Assembly (NCBI GenBank): GCA_036320915.1
Contig: JAXBDG010000004.1
Span: 2,604,001 to 2,668,000, forward strand
Source of the DNA: Linnemannia elongata
Taxonomy: Eukaryota > Mortierellomycota > Mortierellomycetes > Mortierellales > Mortierellaceae
Reading direction: 5' to 3'
Length of the DNA: 64,000 nucleotides
Positions within the stretch are counted from its first letter, which is position 1; each line of letters begins with the position of its first letter. This document shows positions 11,732 through 21,564 of the stretch, one piece after another. The notes below the pieces were generated by a model that was not told the DNA's origin, searched no databases, and saw only the letters and a list, made by a program, of their open reading frames with translations. A program made the translations under genes and the position numbers.

Positions 11732-12990
11732 GGTTCTTTCTGAATCCCGCGACACACCAAACGCACCTTTTTTTTCTTTTTGTCCCCCTTCTAGTTCCCT
11801 ATTGTTCTCACGGTTTCTTTGAGTAGGCATTAGGAACGTTCTCCCTTTTTTCCAACCCATCTTTTTTTTTTTTTTATTTGAGATCGAAAAGTACGTTTTT
11901 GTACATTCCCACTTTTCTGTAAATAAAACGACGTCCATTTTATCACTCAAAAAAAAAATATGCTACCATGGTTATCGTGTATTCTTTGCATATCCAGCTA
12001 CTCGATGCTTGGCTCGCTTCATATCCCATTCATGACATTCTCTGCTTGATTTCTGGTATAAGGATCGAAGGAGAACATGTCCACCTTGTCTTCCATTTTT
12101 TAATTGCGCTTAGTCAAGAATACCTACGTAACATTGGAAGAGAGAACGGCTTTTCGATTTAGTTTTTATAATGGGGATACGGAGTTATTTTCATTCCGTG
12201 TTGACACCTTCATTCTATCAGGAAAATGAGGATGGTGAACAAAAGTGGATGTGTCTTTGAAGCCCACTATTTTATTTTACTTTTGCTGGAACTGCGATGC
12301 CTCGGTTGGAGCTTTCAAAAGTCCCCTAGCTTTGCGAGTACACTCAATTTGTTGCGTGCGCACTTTTTGTTGAACCATGGACACGTCCTTTTGTTTCATT
12401 ATGGCCATGAATTAGTGTGTGAGGATGAAGCTACCGGAGAGTCCCATCCAACTTTCAATTCTGCTTTTTTTTTTTTCTTTAGTTTGCTACTCAATCTTTT
12501 TTTTGACTTTAGAGACAGACCCAACGATACGTCGAGGACATGGTTAGCCACGTCTCTTAACTCTGGTTCTTTTTAACTGGGGAGACAGCGAGCTCTTTCT
12601 CTTTTTTCTTGAAAGCGATGTGCCGTGGGGTCGTCTGTATATACGTTTTGCGTTGAGTTTTCTTGTTTATTTCGAAGACAATTGCCACTGGCAAACGGTT
12701 TCGATTGAAAGGGGTGGAGCAAGGTGGAGTAAGGGTGGTGGCGAAAAGGGGGGATGGTAGAGGGAATAAAATAGGGCAGAGAAACGATGAGATCCCATGG
12801 GCATAACCCTTGAAGTGATGCGCGCGTGCTCTCTTCTTTCATGGGTAATGCATCATTTTCTTAGAGGGATTAGGGTTGCCTCTCTTGCAAATGCAGTTGC
12901 TTATGGGTATCGAAAAGAATTGGGCGCGTAACCCATTCTTTTAATGCCCTGAACAGTTCGTGTGAGGGGCTGGCAAATATGAGCTGAAAT

Positions 12991-13023
<33 letters not shown>

Positions 13024-13339
13024 CAGTACCCAAGGCGCGTTCCAGCGAATCTGTGTTTGAGAAGTTTATATGGTGGAATAGGGATGCTTGCGAGCGCATG
13101 AGTTCACACTGACTGTACAAATTTTACTTTGTAGGCGCTTGTTGGGTCAGTGGCAACAATAGCTGTTCAATCAATGAAGTGTTCCTTGGCGGACATAACG
13201 CTGTCAATTACTTGGTCTAGGTGCTTGGAGGCTGTCGATATTATTTCTTTTTCTGCAGCTCAATTTGACCCTGCCGTCCTTTCCGCGCTAACCCTTTTTT
13301 TTCTAATCTTCCCATCCCTCTCACAACACTTGCATCGTA
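11732..13339. other. Intergenic spacer with a poly-A run
   Basis: No supported gene. It holds the 3'UTR of the CsbD-like gene, AT-rich DNA and an A run of about 34 at 12989-13022. Open frames are short and without coding-like codon use. Confidence 0.5.
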
Positions 13340-14205
13340 CAATAGATTCATCTACCAACACTTACCTTCTCTCATGTCATCACCGTCTTGGAAGAGTCCT
13401 CGAATCAAACATCAGGATCAGGAATGACCACCAACTACCTTCACCACTCCATGGCACCACCGACCTTTATGTCTTCTTTTCGGCATCGAGAGCGTCTTTT
13501 GGTTTCACCATGGCCCTGAACCGTGGTTCGTGAAAGGTACATGGACGGCGTGCTTTCATCTATTAGTCGCGGCATGACCTTGGACTATGGGATTTGACAA
13601 TGGTATTCTGAAGCAAAGAACAAGGGATCAAAAGAGGAGTGGCCACTCCTTTCTTGTTGGCTTAGGCCTTTTGAACAACAATGGGAGGACGCGGTCTAGA
13701 GGAGATGCGAGTATGGATGCCCCAGGATATTTAACCTCGCGTACTTGGTTTGACTAATGTGTCCTTTTTCGATTCTAGAGACAGCACTACGGACATCAGG
13801 ATAGAAGGGGTGACAAACAGGAAACAACAGTGGCAAGGAAAACTCACGACATAACGCCATGGGATTCATAGAGGATAGATTAGTAGAATGGTTATCACAA
13901 TAAAGTTGGCATTTTTATCTTCGGGCAAAGCCCCTCAGGCAAGGGCTGTGAACATCCCTTAGGGTGATGGACAAGACCATGAAAGCCATAGCTGTCTCGT
14001 CATTCGGTGACAGGAAAATGCCAACAGGAATCATCCCACAGAGACGAAATATCGTAACAAGGAAGGAAGCGTATGTGCAAACCTGATTCAGGACGACCAG
14101 ATAAATGACTATCGGGTAAGGAGAGGCCGTATTTCTTCTTTCTCGTAATAACTGTTGGTATAGCGACGCGATTGGACGGGTGTGCAGTTTCTGACCGATT
14201 CTTGA
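13340..14205. repeat. Upstream duplicated block, copy 1 (pairs with 23865-24735)
   Basis: About 870 bp are highly similar, in the same orientation, to 23865-24735. Shared landmarks are CTTGGAAGAGTC/ATCCTGGAAGAGTC, GGACGGCGTGCTTTCATC, TCAGGCAAGGGCTGTGAAC and GACGCGATTGGACG. NLR4 has no counterpart of this block, so it joined the unit before or during the NLR2/NLR3 duplication. The short frame starting at 13429 is broken relative to copy 2. Confidence 0.85.
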
Positions 14206-15291
14206 CCAAGACATACCGGATTGAAAGATGAGGACCGTATTTGGATGATCAGTTATGGATCACCCTCGACGCGTACCTGTCATTTCGCTTGCTATGTCTG
14301 TTCATCCTCTGTTAAAGACTCTTCTACGAGTGAACTTGTATGGTCTCTGTGTAAGTGTCTCGATCTCCTGTACCATTCCCCTCTGTTTCTCTGCTTATGT
14401 GTAACATCTCTGCTTATGTGTAACATCTCTGCTTATGTTGATGTTGCTTGCCGAGTGCTTTCTCCCCACACCCCACATCCCACACGGGAATGATCTATGA
14501 AAGCGAAAGAAAATATGGCAAAGCAAACAAGTGTGAGAGAATCATGCGGGATGGCGTTGTCCGCCAGTGCGAAGGAAAGAAACAACAAAAATAAACAAAG
14601 CATAGGCGAAGAAAACTCACATGAATACCATGGCACATCTCTGTCTTGGATTTCTTCTTTCCTTCTCTCTCTGTCACCCACTTTCTATTTTTTCTTCATT
14701 TCAACTCTCACCTTGCTCTCTCCATCAGTACACTCACCTCATTCATTCGTCTTCGCCATCAGTCTCCGCTTCCTTCACTGCACCTTACCCACAATAACAC
14801 CCGTTGGTCATTCCAACATCCTTCCATCGTCCAACTTTCTCATTCTTAGTTCACTGCTCCTGCTCCGCACTCAGTCGATCGCTCTCACTTATCTGTCTTG
14901 TACCTAACAAGTACTGAACACTCCAAGCTTGGAGAGGTACAACCCACACGTCCAATATCTCGACCCAGATACCACGCTTACCACTGCCAAACGCTTCATA
15001 ACCTCAACTCTTCGCCCTACAACAAGTAGTTGCTCTGTCCGTTCAAAAGCAATTACCTGCCTGTTTCCTTTTTATTCTCTACCCGGCCAATAAACAAATA
15101 ACAACCAGCAAGGCGTTTTCATCAGGTATGTGATTGCCTTTTCATCCTTGGGTAGTTGTGCTAACGAGCAGTGGAGATATTAGATATTTTGTTAAAGCGT
15201 GCCAGCTCCTTCATCGGAAAATAACGTGGTTATTATTGTTTTTAGTCTTCCGAGCGTCTGCCCACACGAACCAAGAGTAATAACAAAACAC

Positions 15292-15333
<42 letters not shown>

Positions 15334-15704
15334 TTTCCTTGTTTGCCTCTAAGGTAAGGCCAACAATGGCTGCTTGTGAATGGATGAGGTCTCTCCACGA
15401 GCCATTGACTGACACTCTGCATGCCTATAGATTTCTTCCAAGCACGCACCGCCCTTCAACCAAGCAGACCAAGCAAGAAACAATATCAGCTCTGTTTTTT
15501 TCCCCGTGTGAGTTGTTTGTTACTCAGCTCCGCGGATGAGCACTGCTCTGTCCATATTACAATGGCTCATCGTGCTTTGTTTTCTCTATGTCATAGACTT
15601 TTCTTTTCAATTGCCTTTTCGAATCTCTCTACCCCACTGTTCTGCAGTATTACCAGCCTGTCCGATCTTTAACACCCCAACAAAGAACTCTGATTTTCTC
15701 CACG
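14206..15704 (+). promoter_or_regulatory. NLR2 upstream region shared with NLR3 and NLR4
   Basis: This begins with ACCAAGACATACCGGATTG, shared with 33033 and 24730. It includes a repeated TCTCTGCTTATGTGTAACA tract (14389-14434), a C/T-rich leader and the conserved AAGCTTGGAGAGGTACAACC block at about 14931. It ends at the 5'UTR intron donor. Conservation among the tandem copies shows the promoter region was duplicated with the gene. I cannot assign individual transcription factor sites. Confidence 0.55.
15293..15328. repeat. Expanded A36 tract in NLR2 upstream region
   Basis: Thirty-six A residues lie at a position where the homologous site has six A in NLR3 (about 25760) and nine in NLR4 (about 34147). 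Confidence 0.85.
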
Positions 15705-15803
15705 GTAAGAAGGGGCAAAGGGACATTGCGCTTGTATGCTTTGTGTATCAACGCAATGCAGACTAATATTTACTGTCGCGACTGCTGTATTGTTGACTAC
15801 TAG
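15705..15803 (+). other. 5'UTR intron of NLR2
   Basis: Donor CACG/GTAAGA and acceptor GACTACTAG/TGTACA enclose 99 nt with a GACTAAT branch-like site. The frame is open through it (an ATG at 15736), but homology with NLR3 and NLR4 begins at the ATG just downstream, so 15736 is not the likely start. Confidence 0.75.
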
Positions 15804-15813
15804 TGTACAAGCT

Positions 15814-18800
15814 ATGTCGAAGGAATCGCATCCAAACTCGTCAAGGTTAGCGCCCTATGACGCTCAGTCGACTGCGGCTTTTTGCTTAACGACATCTCAG
15901 TCAAGCACGAACTCGGCCTTCGCCAGCATCAGAGCAGCCAATAAAGCGGTTCAGCCCTACTCAACTGCGAATAATCGATCCATTGGCCACGGTTGTGCGG
16001 CGATCGTTGTTGAGGCTACTCTGCTTCCTTTTGATCGAGTAAGCGGCAACGCTGACGGCGGTGTCGACAGCACGTCCGTCTCCTCCCGGCATGTACGCAA
16101 GCGGGATAAGCTGCTCAGACATCTTCGATCCTCAACCCCAAAGCCCAAGTACAAGCAGTTGCGGAGTCCTAAGACATCTGTTAACCGACTCTCCACCGCT
16201 AGCAGCAAGGCGACTCTCCCTCGTCTCTCAACTGTCGATACTCAGTATAGTGGCGACATTGAGCACGAGGTCTCTCGCAGTGTCGGCATCGAACATGCAG
16301 TCTCCACAACCGAGGTCAAAAGCCCTGTGTCTAATGTCCACCAGGCAGCTCTTCCAGCCAATTCTCTCGTAGCAATCTTCTCGCAGAATGTGAACCCACC
16401 TACCTTCTTCATCACGCTGCCCGAGTTTGTTTCCCGCATTAATACCACTCCACAACTAGCCTTGTGCATTGGCTTGCTCCCCAAAAACGGTGATCCCATC
16501 AACCAAGATGAGCATTTCTCACGAGTTTTGTCTTCTGGCATTGACGCCAAAATTGCTTTGATCGAGTCCATGACGCAGGATCCTGTCGAGCAGGAACATC
16601 TCCGCTGGCTAGGAGCTCGCATGGTGGATGAGTTTGCAAAGAAACCCTCCAAGGACTCAACCGAAATCGCGGAGATGGTGCTTATTGGGCCAGTGCTTGA
16701 CATCGAGCATTATCGCAGGCTGCTGTCGTGCACTATGGCTGCATTCAAAAATACTGGAATTTTGGATATTCATTTGCTGCAAGGTCTAGTGCAATTGGTC
16801 CAGTTTGCTCCCTCCGAGGCTCTGCTCCCTAGTGACCTGGTCAAGATTCTCCGTATGCTCAAAAATCATCTAAAAGACACTCACCTGCAGTCGTCAGTTC
16901 ATCCTTTCCATCTCACGTTGGCTGTTTCGAGGTTGCTCGATGTAATGGCGGAGCACAAGGTCAAGGACTTGGATCGAGTTGAAGACCACGAGCCATTGTC
17001 CGGAGTGTTGTCGGGTTTGAGGGCCAGCTCAGATCCTTACTTGATGTACCAGGCATGCTATGCGTTCCAAGCGCTGCAGTATGTGCCTAATAACGAGTCG
17101 CCGCTGCAGGCAGTTATCCGACATTCTACCGGGGTTGTGCAGGGTGTAGTCAATGTCGCAGCCGTATTCAATCTGGATCTGGGGGCCGTTCTCGAGGGAC
17201 TCGACAAGCTGCAGGAGGCCCTCGGAGATGTCGTTGAGATTGTTGGGACAGCCTACGATGGTGTTTGCTCGCTGATGGAGAGTGGCCGAGGCGTACTTGA
17301 GTGCATGAAGGAAGGGCTCAGTTCTGGTCAGAAGCGTCTGTGGTACACAGCCATCCATACTGCCAACGCCCTTGCTCAAGTTGGCCGCCTCAAGGATCTC
17401 AACACACTCATTTATGAGGTACCCTGTCGTCGGGACCCTTTATTCCAGTGGGGTATCTGCCAGTTACTTGGAGAGATCGCCTCCGATGGAATCTGGGATC
17501 CTAGCATCCGCCTGCAAGCCGTCGATCTTCTTGGAGAGCTTTACAAGAACGATCCACTGTGGGGCCAGGATGAGAGCGTCAGGACCTGGATGGTAAACAT
17601 CATCCGCCAACTCTGCGACTCTACTCACCAGGCTGTCAGCGGCAACGCTCTTGCTCTGTTACAGGACCTCAGCCAGGACCAGAACACCACCACCCGTTTT
17701 CCTTACCCTCTAAGGAACCGGCTTCCTCTGCCTGAATCATTTCCGACACTCGGTCACGCTCAAAAGAACCCTCCTCTCGAATACCATCTCCGCGGGCACA
17801 AAGTCCATAGGTTGAAGGAGAGCCACCTGTCACTCTACATCCAGCCATTTGCCAAAGCCAGTCTGAGGGCCAAGGACGACGACACTTTTCCACTTCTAGA
17901 GAAAGTACTAGAGTTCCTGGCAAGCGAGCGTCAAGTGATGTTGATCTTAGGCGACTCTGGGTCCGGGAAATCGACATTCAATCGCCATCTCGAGCATCGA
18001 CTCTGGACCGACTATAAGAAAGGCGGACCCATTCCCCTCTTCATCAATCTTCCCGCCATCGATCGGCCAGACCAGGACCTGGTCGCCAAGCATCTGAAGG
18101 ACAACAACTTCACTGAAGACCAGATCCAAGAGATGAAGCAGCACCGCCAATTCATTCTCATCTGCGATGGGTACGACGAGAGTCAACAACAGACCAATCT
18201 GCATCGAAGCAACATGCTGAATCAGTCAGGAAGGTGGAATACCAAGATGGTCATCAGCTGCCGCACCCAATTCCTCGGACCTGCTTATGTTAATCGCTTC
18301 AAGCCGCGTCCGACAGATCGTTACGCCGCTGGCTCGCAAGACCTATTCCAAGAGGCCGTTATTACTCCCTTCTCCAAAGACCAGATTCAGCAGTATGTCG
18401 CAAAGTATATCAAGGAGCTGCCTACAGTTGATCCGCTTCAGGACCGACCGCCATGGAACGCGGATGAGTGTATGGACAAGTTGAATCGGATCCCAAACCT
18501 AATGGATCTCGTCTCGAACCCATTCCTCCTAAAACTGGCCCTGGATGCTCTCCCTTCTGTTGTCGGATCCAATAAGGAGCTTTCCGCAATCAAGCTCACC
18601 CGTGTACAGTTGTATGATGGTTTCGTCAAGCGATGGCTCGAGGTTAACCAAGAGAGACTAGGTACGAGTACGTTGAGCAACGACGAGCGAAGAAAGCTGA
18701 ACGTACTTATCGAGGAAGATAACTTTCTCTACCACAGCATCCACTACCAGAAGAGCCTTGCATTATCGATCTTCTCGGAGCATGCAGGCAACCCTGTTGT

Positions 18801-21564
18801 CAAGTATAACCATACTCGCGATGAGAACACCTGGAAAGCAGCGTTCTTTTGCCCAGAAGGTCGCGACAAGCTTCTTTTCGAATCGAGTACGGTAATGCGG
18901 TCTGGCGCCTTTTTCCGCTTCCTCCATCGATCTCTACTAGAGTATTTTTATTCCAGGACTATTTACGACCCCCTTGACCATGATGCCGATGATCAAGAAT
19001 TTGACGAGCGCGAACCATATGTTAATCTCAAGGCCAGCCTGTCACGGATGAACATTGTCAAGGAGCCGTCAATCCTGCAGTTCTTGGCCGACCGCGTCAG
19101 TCAAGATCCTATCTTTGTTCAAGACCTCCGCGCTGTCATCGACCAGTCCAAGACCGACTCCAGTGCCACCATCGCCGCCACCAACGCCATCACGATCCTG
19201 GTCAAGGCCGGTGTTGCCTTCCACGGTGCAGATCTCCGCGACATCAAGATCCCTGGCGCCGACCTTTCCTACGGCCAGTTCGACTCTGCTCAGCTCCAAG
19301 GCGCCGACCTGACGAACGTCAATCTTTCGGGCAGTTGGTTGAGGCAAGCAGATTTAAGCCATGCACAGCTGGAGGACATCCAGTTCGGAGAGCTTCCATA
19401 CCTCGAGGTGGAGGTTGAGGCACTAGCCTGTGCCTACTCGCCGGACGGAAGGATGCTTGGAGTGTTAGGGGGTTATGGATTTGGCATCGTTCTTTACGAC
19501 ACCTCTACTTGGCAACGAATCCATCTAATCAAAGGCGCTAAAAAGGCCCTTTGTATTGCGTTCTCGCCTGACAGCCGACGAATCGTATCTGGAGCCGAGG
19601 ACGGAGTGATTCAGTTGTGGGATTTCACAAGCGGTGAGGAGTTGTGGAGCATAAAGAGACATACTGGTAACATACGCTCGTTAGCATACTCGCTTCGAGG
19701 CAACGATATTGCCTCGGCTAGCGACGACAACACGGTGCGATTATGGGATTCGGAGACGGGAGCATGCGTCTTTGTTTTAGTAGGGCATACTAACAAGGTC
19801 TATAGCGTCAGGTTTTCCCTGGATGGACGGCAGCTTGTATCGTGCAGTACTGATGGGACGATTCGGTTTTGGAACTCGGAGACAAAAGAGCCAGGGCTTG
19901 TCTTGAGTCCTTTGTTGGGAGAGATTTATAGTCTTGTTATTTCTCCAAATGGTCAATGGATAGCTTTCGGTCACCAAGATAACAATGTGCGGCTGTGGGA
20001 TATGGTCTCCGGTAGCTCAGGTCCTATCCTACAAGGTCATACCGACTTAGTTGCAGGAATCGCATTCTCTCCGAACGGCCGTTTGATCGCCACGTCCGGC
20101 ATGGACTGCAGGATGATTTTATGGGATGCATCCACAGGCGACATTATTTCTACGTTTTACGGTCACTCGGCGCCTGTACGGGACGTTGCCTTCTCCCCGA
20201 ATGGATATACCATTGCAACGGGATCTCGTGACGGAACGGTGCGATTATGGGAGGTGAATTCTAGTCGGTCCAATATCGAGATTCAAGATCAGATCGGTGA
20301 AGCTCTTGAGGTAGCCTACTCTCCCGATGGCTTAACTGTCTTCTATATCGAAGCCCCATCTACCCTCTCCTTCATTCGCCGAGGTATCATCCGGCAAGGG
20401 AATGCTACAACTGGATTGCGCGGATCCTTATCTTATGAGTTTCCAGACTCGCAGTCAATCAACACCTTGGCGCTTACATTGGACGGTGTTCAGATCGCAA
20501 CCGGTTGCAAGGATGGTTCAGTGCGGTTATGGAATATTAGCACCGGTGTGGAGGGACCAGTCTTGGAAGGGTATTCGAGTCAGGTGCGTCGTCTGACCTG
20601 CTCAACCTGTGGTCGCTGGATCGCCTTTTCCGACTACAAGGGGATCGTACGATTGTGGGATCTTCATGATACGGACCAGCGATACGTTCTTGTTGATACG
20701 GGTGGGGACCATGACAACGGTATCAGCGGCTTGAAGTTCTCGCCAGTAGGGCTTCAACTTGCGGTCTCCTCGTACAGAGGAGAAGTCTGGCTTTTCAACC
20801 CTGACACGAGGGTTCTTTTGACTTTCAAGAAGCTGATGAGGGAGGGAATCCAGGCATTGGACTACTCGCCCAATGGTCAGCAGCTTGCTTTAGCCAATTA
20901 TCGCTCGATTAACTTGTTGAACCTGCGGTTGTATAAGCTTACTCTGGAGTTAAACCTGACTGTCAGTTCGAATTTCATGGGTGGAAGAGCAATAGTCGCC
21001 TACTCGCCATGCGGTCGGTTTCTGGTATACTCCAACAAGGACTGCATTGTGCAACTCTGGCATCGCCAGTCGGCCGAAGGTGACATCGAGAGCTGGTCTT
21101 GCGCAGCTGTGCTTCGTGTGTTTTTGGCGCAGGTCATAAGCCTGTCTTGGAATCCAGCTGTCCCGACGGAATTCATCACTTCCAGCTATGATGGGTCTGT
21201 CCGAGTATGGCGAGTGTCGAGCGACGAGGGAACCGTGGCCGTCAAGATGCTCTGGGGCACCAACCTCCGGAGGCTCTGCACTGCAGGTGTGGTTCTCAAA
21301 AGTGCGACTGGTCTGAGTCCGATCCACCAAGCGTTGTTGGCACAGCGCCGTGGCTTTAACAAGGGGTTGTCTTCAGATGAAAATGTATCTGATAATGAGT
21401 CTGAAGACGACGATGGCTTTGATGATGGGTTTGAAGATGGATTTGACGTTGGGTTTAAAGACGACGATGATTTTGATTGGTTTGAAGACGGCGATGAATC
21501 TGACGATAGATCTGACGATGAATCTGATGATGGGTCTGACGATTGGTCTGAAGATGAGGATTAG
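15814..21564 (+). CDS. NLR2: NACHT-pentapeptide-WD40 STAND protein with acidic tail
   Basis: This encodes 1916 residues in one exon. The start at 15814 (MSKESHPN) follows the 5'UTR intron and aligns with NLR3 and NLR4. Order: a Ser/Thr-rich, probably disordered N-terminus (about 1-190), a conserved helical ARM-like region (about 200-640), NACHT (P-loop GDSGSGKS at 713, Walker B-like ICDGYDE about 72 residues later), pentapeptide repeats (GADLSYGQF, GADLTNVNL) near 1150-1190, then about 14 WD40 blades. Such proteins are NTP-driven switches with a WD40 sensor. In ascomycetes some control non-self recognition; here that role is inferred. The NACHT C-terminal half diverges from NLR3 and NLR4. A tail of about 65 residues rich in Asp, Glu and Ser is unique to this copy. 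No effector domain is recognised. Confidence 0.9.
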   Translation: MSKESHPNSSRLAPYDAQSTAAFCLTTSQSSTNSAFASIRAANKAVQPYSTANNRSIGHGCAAIVVEATLLPFDRVSGNADGGVDSTSVSSRHVRKRDKLLRHLRSSTPKPKYKQLRSPKTSVNRLSTASSKATLPRLSTVDTQYSGDIEHEVSRSVGIEHAVSTTEVKSPVSNVHQAALPANSLVAIFSQNVNPPTFFITLPEFVSRINTTPQLALCIGLLPKNGDPINQDEHFSRVLSSGIDAKIALIESMTQDPVEQEHLRWLGARMVDEFAKKPSKDSTEIAEMVLIGPVLDIEHYRRLLSCTMAAFKNTGILDIHLLQGLVQLVQFAPSEALLPSDLVKILRMLKNHLKDTHLQSSVHPFHLTLAVSRLLDVMAEHKVKDLDRVEDHEPLSGVLSGLRASSDPYLMYQACYAFQALQYVPNNESPLQAVIRHSTGVVQGVVNVAAVFNLDLGAVLEGLDKLQEALGDVVEIVGTAYDGVCSLMESGRGVLECMKEGLSSGQKRLWYTAIHTANALAQVGRLKDLNTLIYEVPCRRDPLFQWGICQLLGEIASDGIWDPSIRLQAVDLLGELYKNDPLWGQDESVRTWMVNIIRQLCDSTHQAVSGNALALLQDLSQDQNTTTRFPYPLRNRLPLPESFPTLGHAQKNPPLEYHLRGHKVHRLKESHLSLYIQPFAKASLRAKDDDTFPLLEKVLEFLASERQVMLILGDSGSGKSTFNRHLEHRLWTDYKKGGPIPLFINLPAIDRPDQDLVAKHLKDNNFTEDQIQEMKQHRQFILICDGYDESQQQTNLHRSNMLNQSGRWNTKMVISCRTQFLGPAYVNRFKPRPTDRYAAGSQDLFQEAVITPFSKDQIQQYVAKYIKELPTVDPLQDRPPWNADECMDKLNRIPNLMDLVSNPFLLKLALDALPSVVGSNKELSAIKLTRVQLYDGFVKRWLEVNQERLGTSTLSNDERRKLNVLIEEDNFLYHSIHYQKSLALSIFSEHAGNPVVKYNHTRDENTWKAAFFCPEGRDKLLFESSTVMRSGAFFRFLHRSLLEYFYSRTIYDPLDHDADDQEFDEREPYVNLKASLSRMNIVKEPSILQFLADRVSQDPIFVQDLRAVIDQSKTDSSATIAATNAITILVKAGVAFHGADLRDIKIPGADLSYGQFDSAQLQGADLTNVNLSGSWLRQADLSHAQLEDIQFGELPYLEVEVEALACAYSPDGRMLGVLGGYGFGIVLYDTSTWQRIHLIKGAKKALCIAFSPDSRRIVSGAEDGVIQLWDFTSGEELWSIKRHTGNIRSLAYSLRGNDIASASDDNTVRLWDSETGACVFVLVGHTNKVYSVRFSLDGRQLVSCSTDGTIRFWNSETKEPGLVLSPLLGEIYSLVISPNGQWIAFGHQDNNVRLWDMVSGSSGPILQGHTDLVAGIAFSPNGRLIATSGMDCRMILWDASTGDIISTFYGHSAPVRDVAFSPNGYTIATGSRDGTVRLWEVNSSRSNIEIQDQIGEALEVAYSPDGLTVFYIEAPSTLSFIRRGIIRQGNATTGLRGSLSYEFPDSQSINTLALTLDGVQIATGCKDGSVRLWNISTGVEGPVLEGYSSQVRRLTCSTCGRWIAFSDYKGIVRLWDLHDTDQRYVLVDTGGDHDNGISGLKFSPVGLQLAVSSYRGEVWLFNPDTRVLLTFKKLMREGIQALDYSPNGQQLALANYRSINLLNLRLYKLTLELNLTVSSNFMGGRAIVAYSPCGRFLVYSNKDCIVQLWHRQSAEGDIESWSCAAVLRVFLAQVISLSWNPAVPTEFITSSYDGSVRVWRVSSDEGTVAVKMLWGTNLRRLCTAGVVLKSATGLSPIHQALLAQRRGFNKGLSSDENVSDNESEDDDGFDDGFEDGFDVGFKDDDDFDWFEDGDESDDRSDDESDDGSDDWSEDED

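Noticed and set aside
13915..14214. Minus-strand frame of 99 codons in the duplicated block
   Set aside because: Codon use is not host-like and the copy at 24440-24735 does not keep the frame.
15736..15813. N-terminal hydrophobic extension (signal-like) of NLR2
   Set aside because: Falls inside the conserved 5'UTR intron; homologues start at 15814.
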